From assembly GCF_003859805.1 (NCBI RefSeq), contig NZ_RQZG01000007.1:1-64000 (forward strand): DNA of 64,000 bases. Direction: 5' to 3'. Positions 33,052-41,790 of this stretch are shown piece by piece. Source of the DNA: Arachnia propionica. GTDB lineage: Bacteria; Actinomycetota; Actinomycetes; Propionibacteriales; Propionibacteriaceae. The notes below the pieces were generated by a model. It ran no database searches, had not been told where the DNA came from, and worked only from the letters and a program-made list of their open reading frames with translations. A program made the position numbers and the translations under genes. The first letter of the stretch is position 1; each line of letters starts with the position of its first letter.

Positions 33052-33484
33052 CTACACGACCACGATCTGGAGGAGGTGCTCAAGCCCCCGGAAGTCCGAC
33101 GGGTTCCGGGTATGCAGAGGAACTTCCTCAGCCACTGCTGTGGCTGCTGTGAGACAGTCAGCGACACGGGGCCCGGGGTTACGTCCCGCTGCAAGAACAG
33201 CGGCGTAGATGTGTCCGTAGGCGCGGGCAGCACGCACTCCGAAGGGAAAGGGCTCAAAAAGCATCTCCACGCGCTGCAGCCGCTCCTGGCGTCGCGCACG
33301 CTCCACGAGGTCTTCCGTCGCCAGCGGCCCCGCCGCAAGTTCGGCCAAGGCAATCGCGGCGATCCCTGCAGTCGAAGGTGATCGCGGCGATTCCTGCAGT
33401 CGCAGGAAGAAGAGCTGGGTCAATCCCTCCCAGGTCGATCACCACCGAGGTATCCAGAATCCCCGAGGCGAGAGGGTTGGACAT
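33052..33484 (-). pseudogene. VapC-type PIN toxin gene broken by a 28-bp tandem duplication
   Basis: The start frame (ATG 33484) encodes the PIN beginning SGILDTSVVIDLGGID with its first acidic residue. The rest (AELAAGPLATEDLVERARRQERLQ, then ADCLTAATAVAEEVPLHTRNPSDFRGLE) is intact but one frame over. The switch lies in two tandem 28-bp copies (33347-33374 and 33375-33402); since 28 is not a multiple of 3, the second copy shifts the frame. Removing one copy would restore a normal PIN domain of about 135 residues with all acidic residues. The copies differ at three positions, so the duplication is not brand new. It overlaps the antitoxin gene at its 5' end. Confidence 0.8.
33347..33402. repeat. 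28-bp tandem duplication inside vapC
   Basis: The two units AAGG(CA/TG)ATCGCGGCGAT(C/T)CCTGCAGTCG follow each other without a gap and match at 25 of 28 positions. Loss or gain by slippage could switch the toxin frame on and off. Confidence 0.85.
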
Positions 33485-33731
33485 GAGGCTCCATCTCTTG
33501 GTCCACGACTGCATCCACGTCTTTGCTCAGCCGTTCCAGGTCCACCTGCGGGCATCCGCGAAAGACCTCAGCGATGACGTGGACATTCACCATGCGTTGC
33601 CGACGAAGCGGCCTGAGCTCTCCCACAGGAAGGAAGTTGCGGGTCAGCAAAAAACTCCGTCCCTCCTCAAGGGCACGCACGATACGGCCACTGCCATTGC
33701 GTAGCTCGCGTTGGCTGATGACCTCACTCAT
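33420..33731 (-). CDS. Phd/YefM-type antitoxin with extended C-terminus
   Basis: This 103-residue protein has an N-terminal Phd/YefM DNA-binding domain (MSEVISQRELRNGSGRIVRALEEGRSF, then TRNFLPVGELRPL) and a toxin-binding tail (FRGCPQVDLERLSKDVDAVVDQ). Relatives normally stop at about the point where vapC begins (residue 82-85). Here the frame runs on for some 20 more residues inside the vapC start, in another phase, ending at 33420. The stop may have been lost when the toxin was inactivated. With the toxin broken, it may persist only as a DNA-binding protein. It lies 35 bp after the BCCT gene. Confidence 0.75.
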   Translation of the reverse strand: MSEVISQRELRNGSGRIVRALEEGRSFLLTRNFLPVGELRPLRRQRMVNVHVIAEVFRGCPQVDLERLSKDVDAVVDQEMEPHVQPSRLGDSGYLGGDRPGRD

Positions 33732-33765
33732 GAAACCACTGCAGCGCCGGGTGCTACGGCTGGGC

Positions 33766-35577
33766 TCAGCGTGCTTCCTCCTCGTCGCCCTCCTCCGGCT
33801 CAGGGGTCGGCACGAGAGCACCCACACCCTGGCCCGGGGCGGTACGACCCACCGCCAGGGCGAAGTCGTCGCCGTGGGCGCTGACGCCCTGGACGACCGC
33901 CTGGTCGATGGCCATCTCCGCGTAGCGACCCCGGACGATGCGTGGGTCGTGACGCAGGTCCCGCATCAGGGCCGCCGCCATCGCGATGAGCACCACGAGG
34001 AAGGGCAGGCCCGCGATGATGGTCACCGACTGCAGACCCGACAGGGCGTCCTTGCCGCCGACGACCAGCATGATCGCCGCCACCGCCCCGGTCACCACGC
34101 CCCAGAACACCACCGTGAGGCGACGCGGCTCCATGGTGCCGTTCTCGCTCAGGGTGCCCATGACGATGGATGCGGAATCCGCGCCGGAGACGAAGAAGAT
34201 GCCCACGAGGATCATCACCAGCACCGAGGTGAGCCCCTCCCACGGCATGGTGTGCAGCAGCGCGAACAGCGTCGACTCGGCATCTCCGACCTCGGACAGG
34301 GCCGCCCCCTGCTGCTCGGCGTTGATCGCGGCCCCGCCGAAGATGCAGAACCACACCAGCGAGACCATGCTGGGCAGCAGCAGCACCCCGGAGACGAACT
34401 GCCGGATGGTGCGGCCCTTGGAGATGCGGGCGATGAACATGCCGACGAAGGGCGTCCAGGACACCCACCAGGCCCAGTAGAAGATGGTCCACGACGCCAG
34501 CCACTCCTCGGCGTCCGGGCCGAGTGCGGCCGTTGTCGAGGACATCAGCATGATCTGCTGGAAGTAGGTGCCGAGCGTGGTGGGCAGCAGGTTGAGGATG
34601 AACAGCGTCGGCCCGCCGACGAAGACGAACAGTGCCAGCGCCACCGCCAGCCCCATGTTGATGTTCGACAACCACTGGATGCCCTTGGCGATGCCGGAGA
34701 CGGCCGAGACGATGAAGCAGATGGTCAGTCCGCAGATGAGCAGGATCAGGAAGGCGTTGCCGACCTCACCGATCCAGCCGACGATCTGGGCTCCGTGTGC
34801 GATCTGCAGGACCCCCAGGCCCAGCGAGGTGGCGGACCCGAACAGGGTCGCGAAGATCGCGAAGATGTCGATGACCTTCCCGCCCGGCCCGTAGGTCTGG
34901 CGTTTGCCGAGCAGCGGTTCGAAGACCGCCGAGATGGTCAGTGGTCGTCCCTTGCGGAAGACGCTGTAGGCGATGGCCACCCCGGCGATGGCGTAGATCG
35001 CCCACGGGTGCAGGCCCCAGTGGAACAAGGTGGTCGCCATGGCGTCGCGGACCGCGTCGGCCTCGCTCGTCGAGGGCTGCCCCGGCGGTGTGGTGACGAA
35101 GTGGGACAGCGGTTCGGCCGCGCCGTAGAACATCAGCCCGATCCCCATGCCGGCGCTGAACATCATCGCCACCCAGGAGATGGTGGAGAACTCCGGGCTC
35201 TCCCCGTCACGGGCCAGCGGGATCGCCCCGTAGCGGCTGGCCGCCAGCCAGAGCACGAAGAAGACGAATCCCGTGGCGGCCAGCCCGAACAGCCAGCCGG
35301 TGTTGGCCACCACCCAGGTCAGTCCGGTCTTCGAGGCCCCGCCGAGCGTCGTGGGGGACAGCACGCCCCACAGCACGAAGGCCACGGAGACCACGGCCGT
35401 GAAACCGAAGACCACCTTGTCCAACCTGCCGGGCTGTTCATCGCGCAGCTCCTCGACGGTGGGCTCCAACGCGGGATGGCTGATGGTCTCTCCTCGTAGC
35501 CTCTGAAGCCCTGCCATCCCGGCCCAGGACAGCCGTGGTCCGCGGATGCGTTCTCCTCGTTTGCTGCGGGCTCGCAC
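33766..35577 (-). CDS. BCCT-family betaine/choline/carnitine transporter
   Basis: This 603-residue transporter with 12 membrane helices takes up quaternary ammonium compounds, usually glycine betaine with sodium, as an osmoprotectant. The family signature WTIFYWAWWVSWTPFVGMFIARIS is complete, with the aromatic box Trp residues. The glycine-rich AGMGIGLMFYGAAEP helix matches the sodium-betaine site. The C-terminal tail (about 560-603) is acidic, as in osmosensing BetP relatives. The start is a GTG at 35577 with AAGGAGAGACGAC before it. No betaine synthesis genes are nearby. Confidence 0.9.
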   Translation of the reverse strand: MRARSKRGERIRGPRLSWAGMAGLQRLRGETISHPALEPTVEELRDEQPGRLDKVVFGFTAVVSVAFVLWGVLSPTTLGGASKTGLTWVVANTGWLFGLAATGFVFFVLWLAASRYGAIPLARDGESPEFSTISWVAMMFSAGMGIGLMFYGAAEPLSHFVTTPPGQPSTSEADAVRDAMATTLFHWGLHPWAIYAIAGVAIAYSVFRKGRPLTISAVFEPLLGKRQTYGPGGKVIDIFAIFATLFGSATSLGLGVLQIAHGAQIVGWIGEVGNAFLILLICGLTICFIVSAVSGIAKGIQWLSNINMGLAVALALFVFVGGPTLFILNLLPTTLGTYFQQIMLMSSTTAALGPDAEEWLASWTIFYWAWWVSWTPFVGMFIARISKGRTIRQFVSGVLLLPSMVSLVWFCIFGGAAINAEQQGAALSEVGDAESTLFALLHTMPWEGLTSVLVMILVGIFFVSGADSASIVMGTLSENGTMEPRRLTVVFWGVVTGAVAAIMLVVGGKDALSGLQSVTIIAGLPFLVVLIAMAAALMRDLRHDPRIVRGRYAEMAIDQAVVQGVSAHGDDFALAVGRTAPGQGVGALVPTPEPEEGDEEEAR

Positions 35578-35672
35578 GTCGTCTCTCCTTCTCTTGAGGG
35601 TCGTCCCCCTCGTAGGAGGCTACCCTCAGGAGAAGTCACAACAAACGGCCCGTTGTCGATCTTTCGGCCAGA

Positions 35673-36902
35673 TCATGACTGGAGACGCCGCTTGGCCAGG
35701 GCCCACTCGATCACATCCCCCATCGACAACTCCCTGGCGGCGGCCGCCGCGCCGAGTGAGATGACGTCCTCCCCGAGGGGTGAGGCGAGCACCTTCGGCC
35801 TCAGCCTGCCCGTCGTGTCGGTCTGCCCTTCCCGCACCGCATCGAGCACGGGACCGATGTCAGCGGCGACCGGCCCGGCGATGACGACCGCAGCCGGATC
35901 GTAGACCTGCGCCATCAGGTCGACGATGCGGCCGGTCAGGCGGACCAGCTCATGGAACAGCGGGGCCATGACCGGGTCCTCGGGATCGAGCAGCGCCAGG
36001 AGCGACTCCCGTGCCCGCACCCCGGCCAGGTACTCCCGCCACGGGTGCTCGGCGGGGAGCTCGTCCTTCCGCCAGTGACCACGGACCCACTCCTCCACGA
36101 TCTCGTGGAATCCCGCCGATGTGCCGATCCCCTCGACCATCTCGAAGAAGCCGAGTTCCCCGACGGCCCCGTTGGCCCCCCTCAGCAGTTGCCCGTCCAT
36201 CACGACCCCCGCACCGATCCCCCAGGCCAGGAGCAGGGTCACGAAGTCCTGTTCCTGGCGGGCGGCCCCGAAGTGCAGTTCGGCCAGGGCCGCCAGGGCC
36301 GCGTCGTTCTCGATCCGCACGTGGGCGAAGTCCTCCCGGAACATCTCCAGCAGCCCGGCGTGCATGATCCTCCAGAAGCCCAACTCTCCCTCCGGGGAAC
36401 AGCCATGGCCGTCGACAGGGGCCGGCACCCCGATTCCCATCACGAGGACGTCGACGTCCTGGGCCCCTGCCTCATGCAACGCCGTGGCGACGGCGGAGCG
36501 TGCGAGTTCCCGCCTGAGCGCCGGGTCCTGATGGTGCGCCGGGTCGGCATCCGGGATGTCGATGCCCCATCTGGCCAGGACGTTCCCGGCGAGATCGGTG
36601 ACGGTGGCGGCCATCTTCTGCTGGCCGGCCTCCAACCCGACGACGACACCGGCCTCGACCCCGACGCGCAGCCGGAACCGCCGTGCGGGTCGCCCCATCA
36701 CCGGCCCCTCCCCGGTGCAGCTCAGTTCCTCGACCAGTCCGAGCTCTCCCAGGGCGTCGAGGGCCTGCAGCGCGGTGGAACGGGTCACCCCGGCATGTTC
36801 CATGACGTCGTCGGCCCGCAGGACCTCCCCCTCCCAGGCGACCTCCAGCACCGCCCGGGTGCTGGCGCGTCGGCACACCTGTTCCAGCACTGGATTCACC
36901 AC
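35673..36902 (-). CDS. ROK-family transcriptional repressor of the adjacent sugar operon
   Basis: About 409 residues. The N-terminal winged helix (ADDVMEHAGVTRSTALQALDALGELGLVEEL) is followed by the ROK sugar-binding fold: GVVVGLEAGQQKMAATVTDL, IENDAALAALAELHFGA, and GAGVVMDGQLLRGANGAVGELGFFEM. The ATP-loop and zinc-site motifs are degraded compared with kinases, as in repressors. The start is uncertain among GTG codons 36941, 36914, 36902 and 36899; GGGGAGG favours 36902. It is divergent from an alpha-glucoside uptake operon, and a perfect palindrome lies between them, so it very likely represses that operon and is released by a sugar. Confidence 0.82.
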   Translation of the reverse strand: MVNPVLEQVCRRASTRAVLEVAWEGEVLRADDVMEHAGVTRSTALQALDALGELGLVEELSCTGEGPVMGRPARRFRLRVGVEAGVVVGLEAGQQKMAATVTDLAGNVLARWGIDIPDADPAHHQDPALRRELARSAVATALHEAGAQDVDVLVMGIGVPAPVDGHGCSPEGELGFWRIMHAGLLEMFREDFAHVRIENDAALAALAELHFGAARQEQDFVTLLLAWGIGAGVVMDGQLLRGANGAVGELGFFEMVEGIGTSAGFHEIVEEWVRGHWRKDELPAEHPWREYLAGVRARESLLALLDPEDPVMAPLFHELVRLTGRIVDLMAQVYDPAAVVIAGPVAADIGPVLDAVREGQTDTTGRLRPKVLASPLGEDVISLGAAAAARELSMGDVIEWALAKRRLQS

Positions 36903-36907
36903 AGCTG

Positions 36908-36936
36908 CTGACACCTCCCCGTCCTTGCGGTAAACT
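36908..36936 (+). promoter_or_regulatory. Promoter of the sugar uptake operon
   Basis: CTGACA (36908-36913) and TAAACT (36931-36936) are 17 nt apart on the plus strand. The predicted start of transcription, about 36943, lies right at the edge of the palindromic operator. Confidence 0.6.
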
Positions 36937-36944
36937 ACCACCAG

Positions 36945-36973
36945 AAACTTGATTCAGTGAGCAAATCAAGTTT
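36945..36973. promoter_or_regulatory. ROK operator palindrome
   Basis: AAACTTGATT (36945-36954) and AATCAAGTTT (36964-36973) are perfect 10-bp inverted arms around a 9-nt spacer. The site sits just downstream of the plus-strand -10 box and in the 5' region of the ROK gene, so a bound repressor would block both. Confidence 0.75.
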
Positions 36974-37004
36974 CCACACAGTCGATGGAGACGAGGAGAT
37001 GGGC

Positions 37005-38300
37005 ATGACACCCATGAGACACGGCCGCCTGCCAGGCGGTTCGACACGCCCCCACCCCATGATCAGCAGACGCGGACTGCTGACCGCGGCAGCAGGCATC
37101 GCCGCAGGCAGCGCCCTCGCCGGGTGCTCCGGCAGCGGGAGGACGGTGCTGTTCCACCAGTCGAAACCCGAGGCGGTGCCCTACTTCGGTGATCTGGCCG
37201 ACCAGTTCACCGGTTCCCAGAGCACCTACCGGATCCTCCATGACATCTCGACGAACCTGTCCGCCAGCTTCGTGCGCAACAATCCGCCGGACCTCGGGAT
37301 GCTCAACTACAACCTGGAGATGGCGCGGTTCATGGAACGCGGTGCCCTGAGCGACCTGTCCGACCTCCCGGAGGCCGGGCGCATCCTCGACAACATCGTC
37401 GAGTTGTCGAAGTCCTACCCGCAGTACAAGGACCGCACCAGCGTGATCCCCTACTCCGCCATGGCGGCCTCGGTGATCTACAACAAACGGATCTTCGCCG
37501 ACAACAACCTGGAGGTGCCTCAGACCTGGGACGCGTTCATCGATGTCTGTGAACGCCTCAAGGCCGCTGGCATCACGCCGATCTACGCCACCTTCCTCGA
37601 CACCTGGACCATCATGCAGGGCTGGTTCGACTACCCCGCCGGCGGGATGGTCGACATCGCCGGGTTCTACCGCACCATGAACGAGCTCGGCCCCGAGGTC
37701 AGCCCCGACTCCGAGGTCTCCTTCTCCAGCGTCATGCTGGAACCGGTGCAGAAGATGGTGGAACTCACCAAGTACATCAACGACGACGCCCGAAGCCGCA
37801 CCTACGGCGACGGCAACACCGCCTTCGCGAACGACCAGGCCGCGATGATCCTCCAGGGGCCATGGGCCTTCAGCGAGTTCGAGAAGGCGAACAAGGACCA
37901 GGACCTCGGCACCTTCCCCTTCCCCGCCACCAATGCCACCGACGACCTCAAGGTCCGGGTCAACATCGACCTGGCGCTGTGGGTACCGGAGGCCGCCGAT
38001 GCACAGGAAGGGGCCCGCCAGTTCCTGCAGTACCTGATGAGCCCTGAGATCCAGCACCCCTACAACGCGCAGTTCCTGGGCTTCGGGACCACCAAGGACG
38101 CCCCACCCGTGACCGATGAACGCATCGTCGGAATGAGTGACTACTACGCGCAGGGCCGGTTCTACATGGGGGCCTCCCAGTTCATCCCCAAGAACATCCC
38201 CGCCTACAACTACTTCCAGGCCATCGTCCTGGGAGCCGAACCGGAACCCGTCCTCGCCCAGCTCGACCGCGACTGGGCCCGTCTCGCCTTCCGCGACTGA
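37005..38300 (+). CDS. Sugar ABC transporter substrate-binding lipoprotein
   Basis: This 431-residue family 1 extracellular solute-binding protein has a Tat-like and lipobox signal (SRRGLLTAAAG...ALAGC), so it is probably exported folded and lipid-anchored. The mature part has the usual two-lobe pattern: YKDRTSVIPYSAMAASVIYNKRIF, QTWDAFIDVCERLKAAGITPI, ANDQAAMILQGPWAFSEF and a hinge at LWVPEAADAQEGARQFLQYLM. The ATG at 37005 follows GAGGAG by 6 nt. It heads an operon of two permeases and two GH13 enzymes, so the ligand is likely a maltose-type or isomaltose-type alpha-glucoside. No ATPase is in the operon; a shared MsiK-type ATPase elsewhere is assumed. Confidence 0.88.
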   Translation: MTPMRHGRLPGGSTRPHPMISRRGLLTAAAGIAAGSALAGCSGSGRTVLFHQSKPEAVPYFGDLADQFTGSQSTYRILHDISTNLSASFVRNNPPDLGMLNYNLEMARFMERGALSDLSDLPEAGRILDNIVELSKSYPQYKDRTSVIPYSAMAASVIYNKRIFADNNLEVPQTWDAFIDVCERLKAAGITPIYATFLDTWTIMQGWFDYPAGGMVDIAGFYRTMNELGPEVSPDSEVSFSSVMLEPVQKMVELTKYINDDARSRTYGDGNTAFANDQAAMILQGPWAFSEFEKANKDQDLGTFPFPATNATDDLKVRVNIDLALWVPEAADAQEGARQFLQYLMSPEIQHPYNAQFLGFGTTKDAPPVTDERIVGMSDYYAQGRFYMGASQFIPKNIPAYNYFQAIVLGAEPEPVLAQLDRDWARLAFRD

Positions 38301-38312
38301 AGGAGACCAGCC

Positions 38313-39200
38313 ATGTCATCCAAGGACAAGACCGCCCTGCGTCGTCGCCCGGTCGAGCCCATCTACTGGGTCTTCCTGCTGCCTGCCCTGCTGGCCTTCA
38401 CCCTGCTCGTGGCCTACCCGGCCCTCGAGGGGCTGGTGATGAGTTTCACCAACTCCATCGGCTTCGGTGACTTCAAGGTGGTGGGCCTGCGCAACTACAT
38501 CGCCCTGTTCCAGGACGAGAACATCGTCTCCTCCTACGCCTTCACCTTCCTGTTCGCCCTCGTCACGGTGCTGCTGGTCAACGTCATCGCGTTCTTCCTG
38601 GCGCTGGCCCTGACCGCGAACCTCAAGCTGAAGACCCCACTGCGGGCCATCTACGTGATCCCCATGGTGATCTCGGCCATCATCTACTCCTTCGTCTTCA
38701 AGTTCCTGTTCAACAACTCCCTGCCCCAGCTCGGACAGGCGCTGGGCATCGAGGACCTGTCGGTCAGCCTGCTCGCCAACGAGGGCCTCGCCTGGTTCGC
38801 CGTCGTGATCGTCACCACCTGGGGTTCGGTACCGAGCGCCCTGCTGATCTACATCGCAGGACTCACCACCATCCCCGGCGAGGTCTACGAGGCCGGCTCC
38901 ATCGACGGTGCCACCGGCTGGCAGAAGCTGCGTCACATCACGTTGCCGCTGGTCGTCGGCTACATCGGCATCAACATGGTGGTGGGGCTGAAGAACTACA
39001 TGCAGGTCTACGACCAGATCGTCGCCCTCACCGCGGGCGGTCCCGGCACCGCGACCCGCAGCGTCGCCTTCACCATCTTCGACGGCTTCAACGGCGGTGA
39101 CTACGCCTACCAGATGGCCAACGCGGCGGTGTTCTTCGTCATCGCGCTGATCATCGCCGGAATCCAGCTTCGTTTCACCCAGAGGAGCACTGACCGATGA
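38313..39200 (+). CDS. Sugar ABC transporter permease (MalF type)
   Basis: This 295-residue permease has six membrane helices: the first at IYWVFLLPALLAFTLLVAYP, and the ATPase-contacting loop EVYEAGSIDGATGWQKLRHITLPLV (the EAA motif). It is the first of two permeases in a carbohydrate importer of the CUT1 class. It starts 12 bp after the binding-protein gene and ends with a 4-bp overlap into the second permease. Confidence 0.9.
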   Translation: MSSKDKTALRRRPVEPIYWVFLLPALLAFTLLVAYPALEGLVMSFTNSIGFGDFKVVGLRNYIALFQDENIVSSYAFTFLFALVTVLLVNVIAFFLALALTANLKLKTPLRAIYVIPMVISAIIYSFVFKFLFNNSLPQLGQALGIEDLSVSLLANEGLAWFAVVIVTTWGSVPSALLIYIAGLTTIPGEVYEAGSIDGATGWQKLRHITLPLVVGYIGINMVVGLKNYMQVYDQIVALTAGGPGTATRSVAFTIFDGFNGGDYAYQMANAAVFFVIALIIAGIQLRFTQRSTDR

Positions 39201-40078
39201 GCACCACGACCGCCCCCGTCCCCACGACCACGACCGTGCGGCGTCGCGGCCACGTCGGCCAGGAACGCACCAACTGGCCCGTGACCATCCTGCTGATCCT
39301 GGGCAGTGTCACCGTGCTGGTACCGCTGTACGTCACCGTCTCGATGGCGTTCAAGACCACCGAGCAGTCCACCGACCTCAACGCCTTCTCCCTGCCCGCC
39401 CCCTTCTCCTTCGAGGGCATCCAGAAGGCCTGGGAGCTCACGAACTTCCCGCGCGCCTTCCTCGTCTCCCTCATCGTGACCCTGGTGGCCGTGGCCGGCT
39501 CGATCCTCATCTCCTCGATGGCCTCCTACGCCATCGTGCGGAACTGGGATCGGAAGTTCTTCCGCTGGTCGTTCTTCTACCTGCTGGCGGCGATGTTCAT
39601 CCCCTTCCCCGTCGTCGCCCTGCCCCAGGTGAGGCTGACGGGTCTGCTGGGGTTGGACAACTACGTCGGTGTGGCATTGCTGCACATCGTGTTCAGCCTC
39701 GCGTTCAACACCCTGTTGTTCACCGCCTATCTGCGCTCCATCCCGCTGGAACTGGAGGAGTCGATGCGGGTCGACGGCGCCACCACCGCCCAGACGTTCT
39801 GGAAGCTGATCTTCCCGCTGCTGGCCCCGATGGCCGCCACGGTGGGCATCTTCTCGTTCCTCCACTCCTGGAACGACTTCATGATGCCCTCGCTCATCAT
39901 CTCGCAGCCGGAGTGGCAGACCATCCCCGTGGTCAACAACATCTTCCAGACCCAGTTCAGCAACAACTACAACGTCGCCTTCTCCTCCTACCTGATGGCG
40001 ATGGCCCCCGCAATCCTGGTCTACATCCTGGCGCAGCGCTGGGTGATGTCCGGTCTCACCCAAGGAGCGATCAAGTGA
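39197..40078 (+). CDS. Sugar ABC transporter permease (MalG type)
   Basis: This 293-residue permease has six membrane helices and the EAA loop ELEESMRVDGATTAQTFWKLIFPLLAP. The N-terminus is Thr-rich and cytoplasmic. The start overlaps the previous stop (ATGA). The stop in turn overlaps the GTG of the next gene (GTGA), so translation is coupled along the operon. It partners the MalF-type permease at 38313. Confidence 0.9.
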   Translation: MSTTTAPVPTTTTVRRRGHVGQERTNWPVTILLILGSVTVLVPLYVTVSMAFKTTEQSTDLNAFSLPAPFSFEGIQKAWELTNFPRAFLVSLIVTLVAVAGSILISSMASYAIVRNWDRKFFRWSFFYLLAAMFIPFPVVALPQVRLTGLLGLDNYVGVALLHIVFSLAFNTLLFTAYLRSIPLELEESMRVDGATTAQTFWKLIFPLLAPMAATVGIFSFLHSWNDFMMPSLIISQPEWQTIPVVNNIFQTQFSNNYNVAFSSYLMAMAPAILVYILAQRWVMSGLTQGAIK

Positions 40079-41790
40079 CCCACCCTGAGCACCGCCCCGA
40101 CGGCTGGTGGCAGCAGGCCACCGTCTACCAGATCTACCCGCGGTCCTTCCAGGACTCGAACGGCGACGGGGTGGGCGACCTCCGAGGGATCATCCAGCGC
40201 CTGGACCATCTGGCCCGGCTCGGGGTCGACGTGCTGTGGCTCTCACCCATCTACCGCTCCCCCATGGTCGACAACGGCTACGACATCTCGGACTACCGTG
40301 ACATCGATCCGGTCTTCGGGACGATCAGTGACTTCGACGAGTTGCTGACCCAGGCGCACGGACTCGGCATCAAGGTGGTGATGGACCTGGTGGTCAACCA
40401 CACCTCGGACCAGCATCCCTGGTTCCAGGCCTCACGTGAGAAGGACTCGCCGTACCGCGACTGGTACTTCTGGCGTCCCGCCCGACCGGGCCGGACCCCG
40501 GGGGAGCCGGGAGCCGAGCCCGACGACGGCGCCGGGGCCTTCGCACCCCGGAACTGGCACTTCGATCCGGTCAGCGGCGAGTACTACTACGGGCTGTTCA
40601 GCCCCGGCCAGCCGGACCTGAACTGGGAGAACCCGTCGGTGCGTCAGGCCGTGCACGAACTGATGCGGTTCTGGGTGGAGCGCGGGGTCGATGGTTTCCG
40701 GATGGATGTCATCAACCTCATCTCGAAACCCGCGGCCATGACCCACGGCGAGGTCGTCGCCCCGGGCTCCAGCCACAGTGCCGCGGTGATGAACGGGCCG
40801 AGGCTGGACGAGTTCCTGGCCGAGATGAACCAGGAGGTGGGGCTCACCCGGTTGAACCTCCTCACCGTCGGGGAGATGCCCGGTTCGACGGTGGAGGTGG
40901 CGCGCCGGGTGACGGACCCGGCCCGGGACGAGTTGAACATGGTGTTCACCTTCGAGCACATGGACCTGGACCAGGCGCCGGGAGGCGGCAAGTGGGACCT
41001 GGCCCCGCACCGGCTGGTGCCGTTCAAGCAGAACCTGGCGCACTGGCAGGAGGGGCTGGCCGACGCGGGCTGGAACTCCCTCTACCTCGACAACCACGAC
41101 CAGCCCCGGGCAGCCTCCCGCTTCGGGGACGACTCACCGCACCACCGGGTGAACTCGGCGAAGACGCTCGCGACGGCGCTGCACCTGCACAAGGGCACCC
41201 CGTACGTCTACCAGGGTGAGGAGCTGGGGATGACCAACTTCCCGTTCCGCACCATCGACGACTACCAGGACGTGGAGAGCCTCAACCACCACCGACTGGC
41301 CCTGGCCGCAGGACAGGACGAGGCAGAGGTGCTGCACGCCCTGGCGACGAAGGGTCGGGACAACGCCCGCACCCCGGTGCAGTGGGACGACTCCCCGCAC
41401 GCCGGGTTCACCACCGGAACGCCGTGGCTGGCGGTCAACCCGAACCACGTGGAGATCAATGCGGCCACCCAGGTGGATGACCCGGAATCGGTGTTCCACC
41501 ACTACCGGCAGCTCATCGCCCTGCGGAAGAACGATCCGACGGTGGTGCACGGCCGTTTCGAGTTGCTGGTGCCGGATCACGAGCAGCTGTGGGCCTTCAC
41601 CCGCACCCTGGGAGAGGACCGACTGCTCGTGCTGGCGAACTGCTCGTCCGAGTCCCTCGACCTGGGATCGGTCGGGTTGCCGTGTGCCGAGGGCGCGGAA
41701 CTGCTGATCGGGGTGAACGTCTCCGAGGATCCGCACCGGATGAACCCGTGGGAGTCGCGGGTGCTGCGGCTGGCGGAGGGGAAGCGGTGA
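40075..41790 (+). CDS. GH13 alpha-glucosidase (oligo-1,6-glucosidase group)
   Basis: This 571-residue intracellular alpha-glucosidase has YQIYPRSFQDSNGDGVGDLRGI near the start, region I DLVVNHTSD (about 104-112), nucleophile Asp211 in GFRMDVINL, acid/base Glu267 in TVGEMPG, and Asp342 in LDNHDQPR. The hydrophobic residue after the nucleophile region (DVINLI) is seen in enzymes acting on alpha-1,6 or alpha-1,4 ends. No signal peptide is present, so it acts on imported sugar. The GTG start overlaps the permease stop, with AGGAG before it. It works with the next GH13 gene. Confidence 0.9.
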   Translation: MTHPEHRPDGWWQQATVYQIYPRSFQDSNGDGVGDLRGIIQRLDHLARLGVDVLWLSPIYRSPMVDNGYDISDYRDIDPVFGTISDFDELLTQAHGLGIKVVMDLVVNHTSDQHPWFQASREKDSPYRDWYFWRPARPGRTPGEPGAEPDDGAGAFAPRNWHFDPVSGEYYYGLFSPGQPDLNWENPSVRQAVHELMRFWVERGVDGFRMDVINLISKPAAMTHGEVVAPGSSHSAAVMNGPRLDEFLAEMNQEVGLTRLNLLTVGEMPGSTVEVARRVTDPARDELNMVFTFEHMDLDQAPGGGKWDLAPHRLVPFKQNLAHWQEGLADAGWNSLYLDNHDQPRAASRFGDDSPHHRVNSAKTLATALHLHKGTPYVYQGEELGMTNFPFRTIDDYQDVESLNHHRLALAAGQDEAEVLHALATKGRDNARTPVQWDDSPHAGFTTGTPWLAVNPNHVEINAATQVDDPESVFHHYRQLIALRKNDPTVVHGRFELLVPDHEQLWAFTRTLGEDRLLVLANCSSESLDLGSVGLPCAEGAELLIGVNVSEDPHRMNPWESRVLRLAEGKR

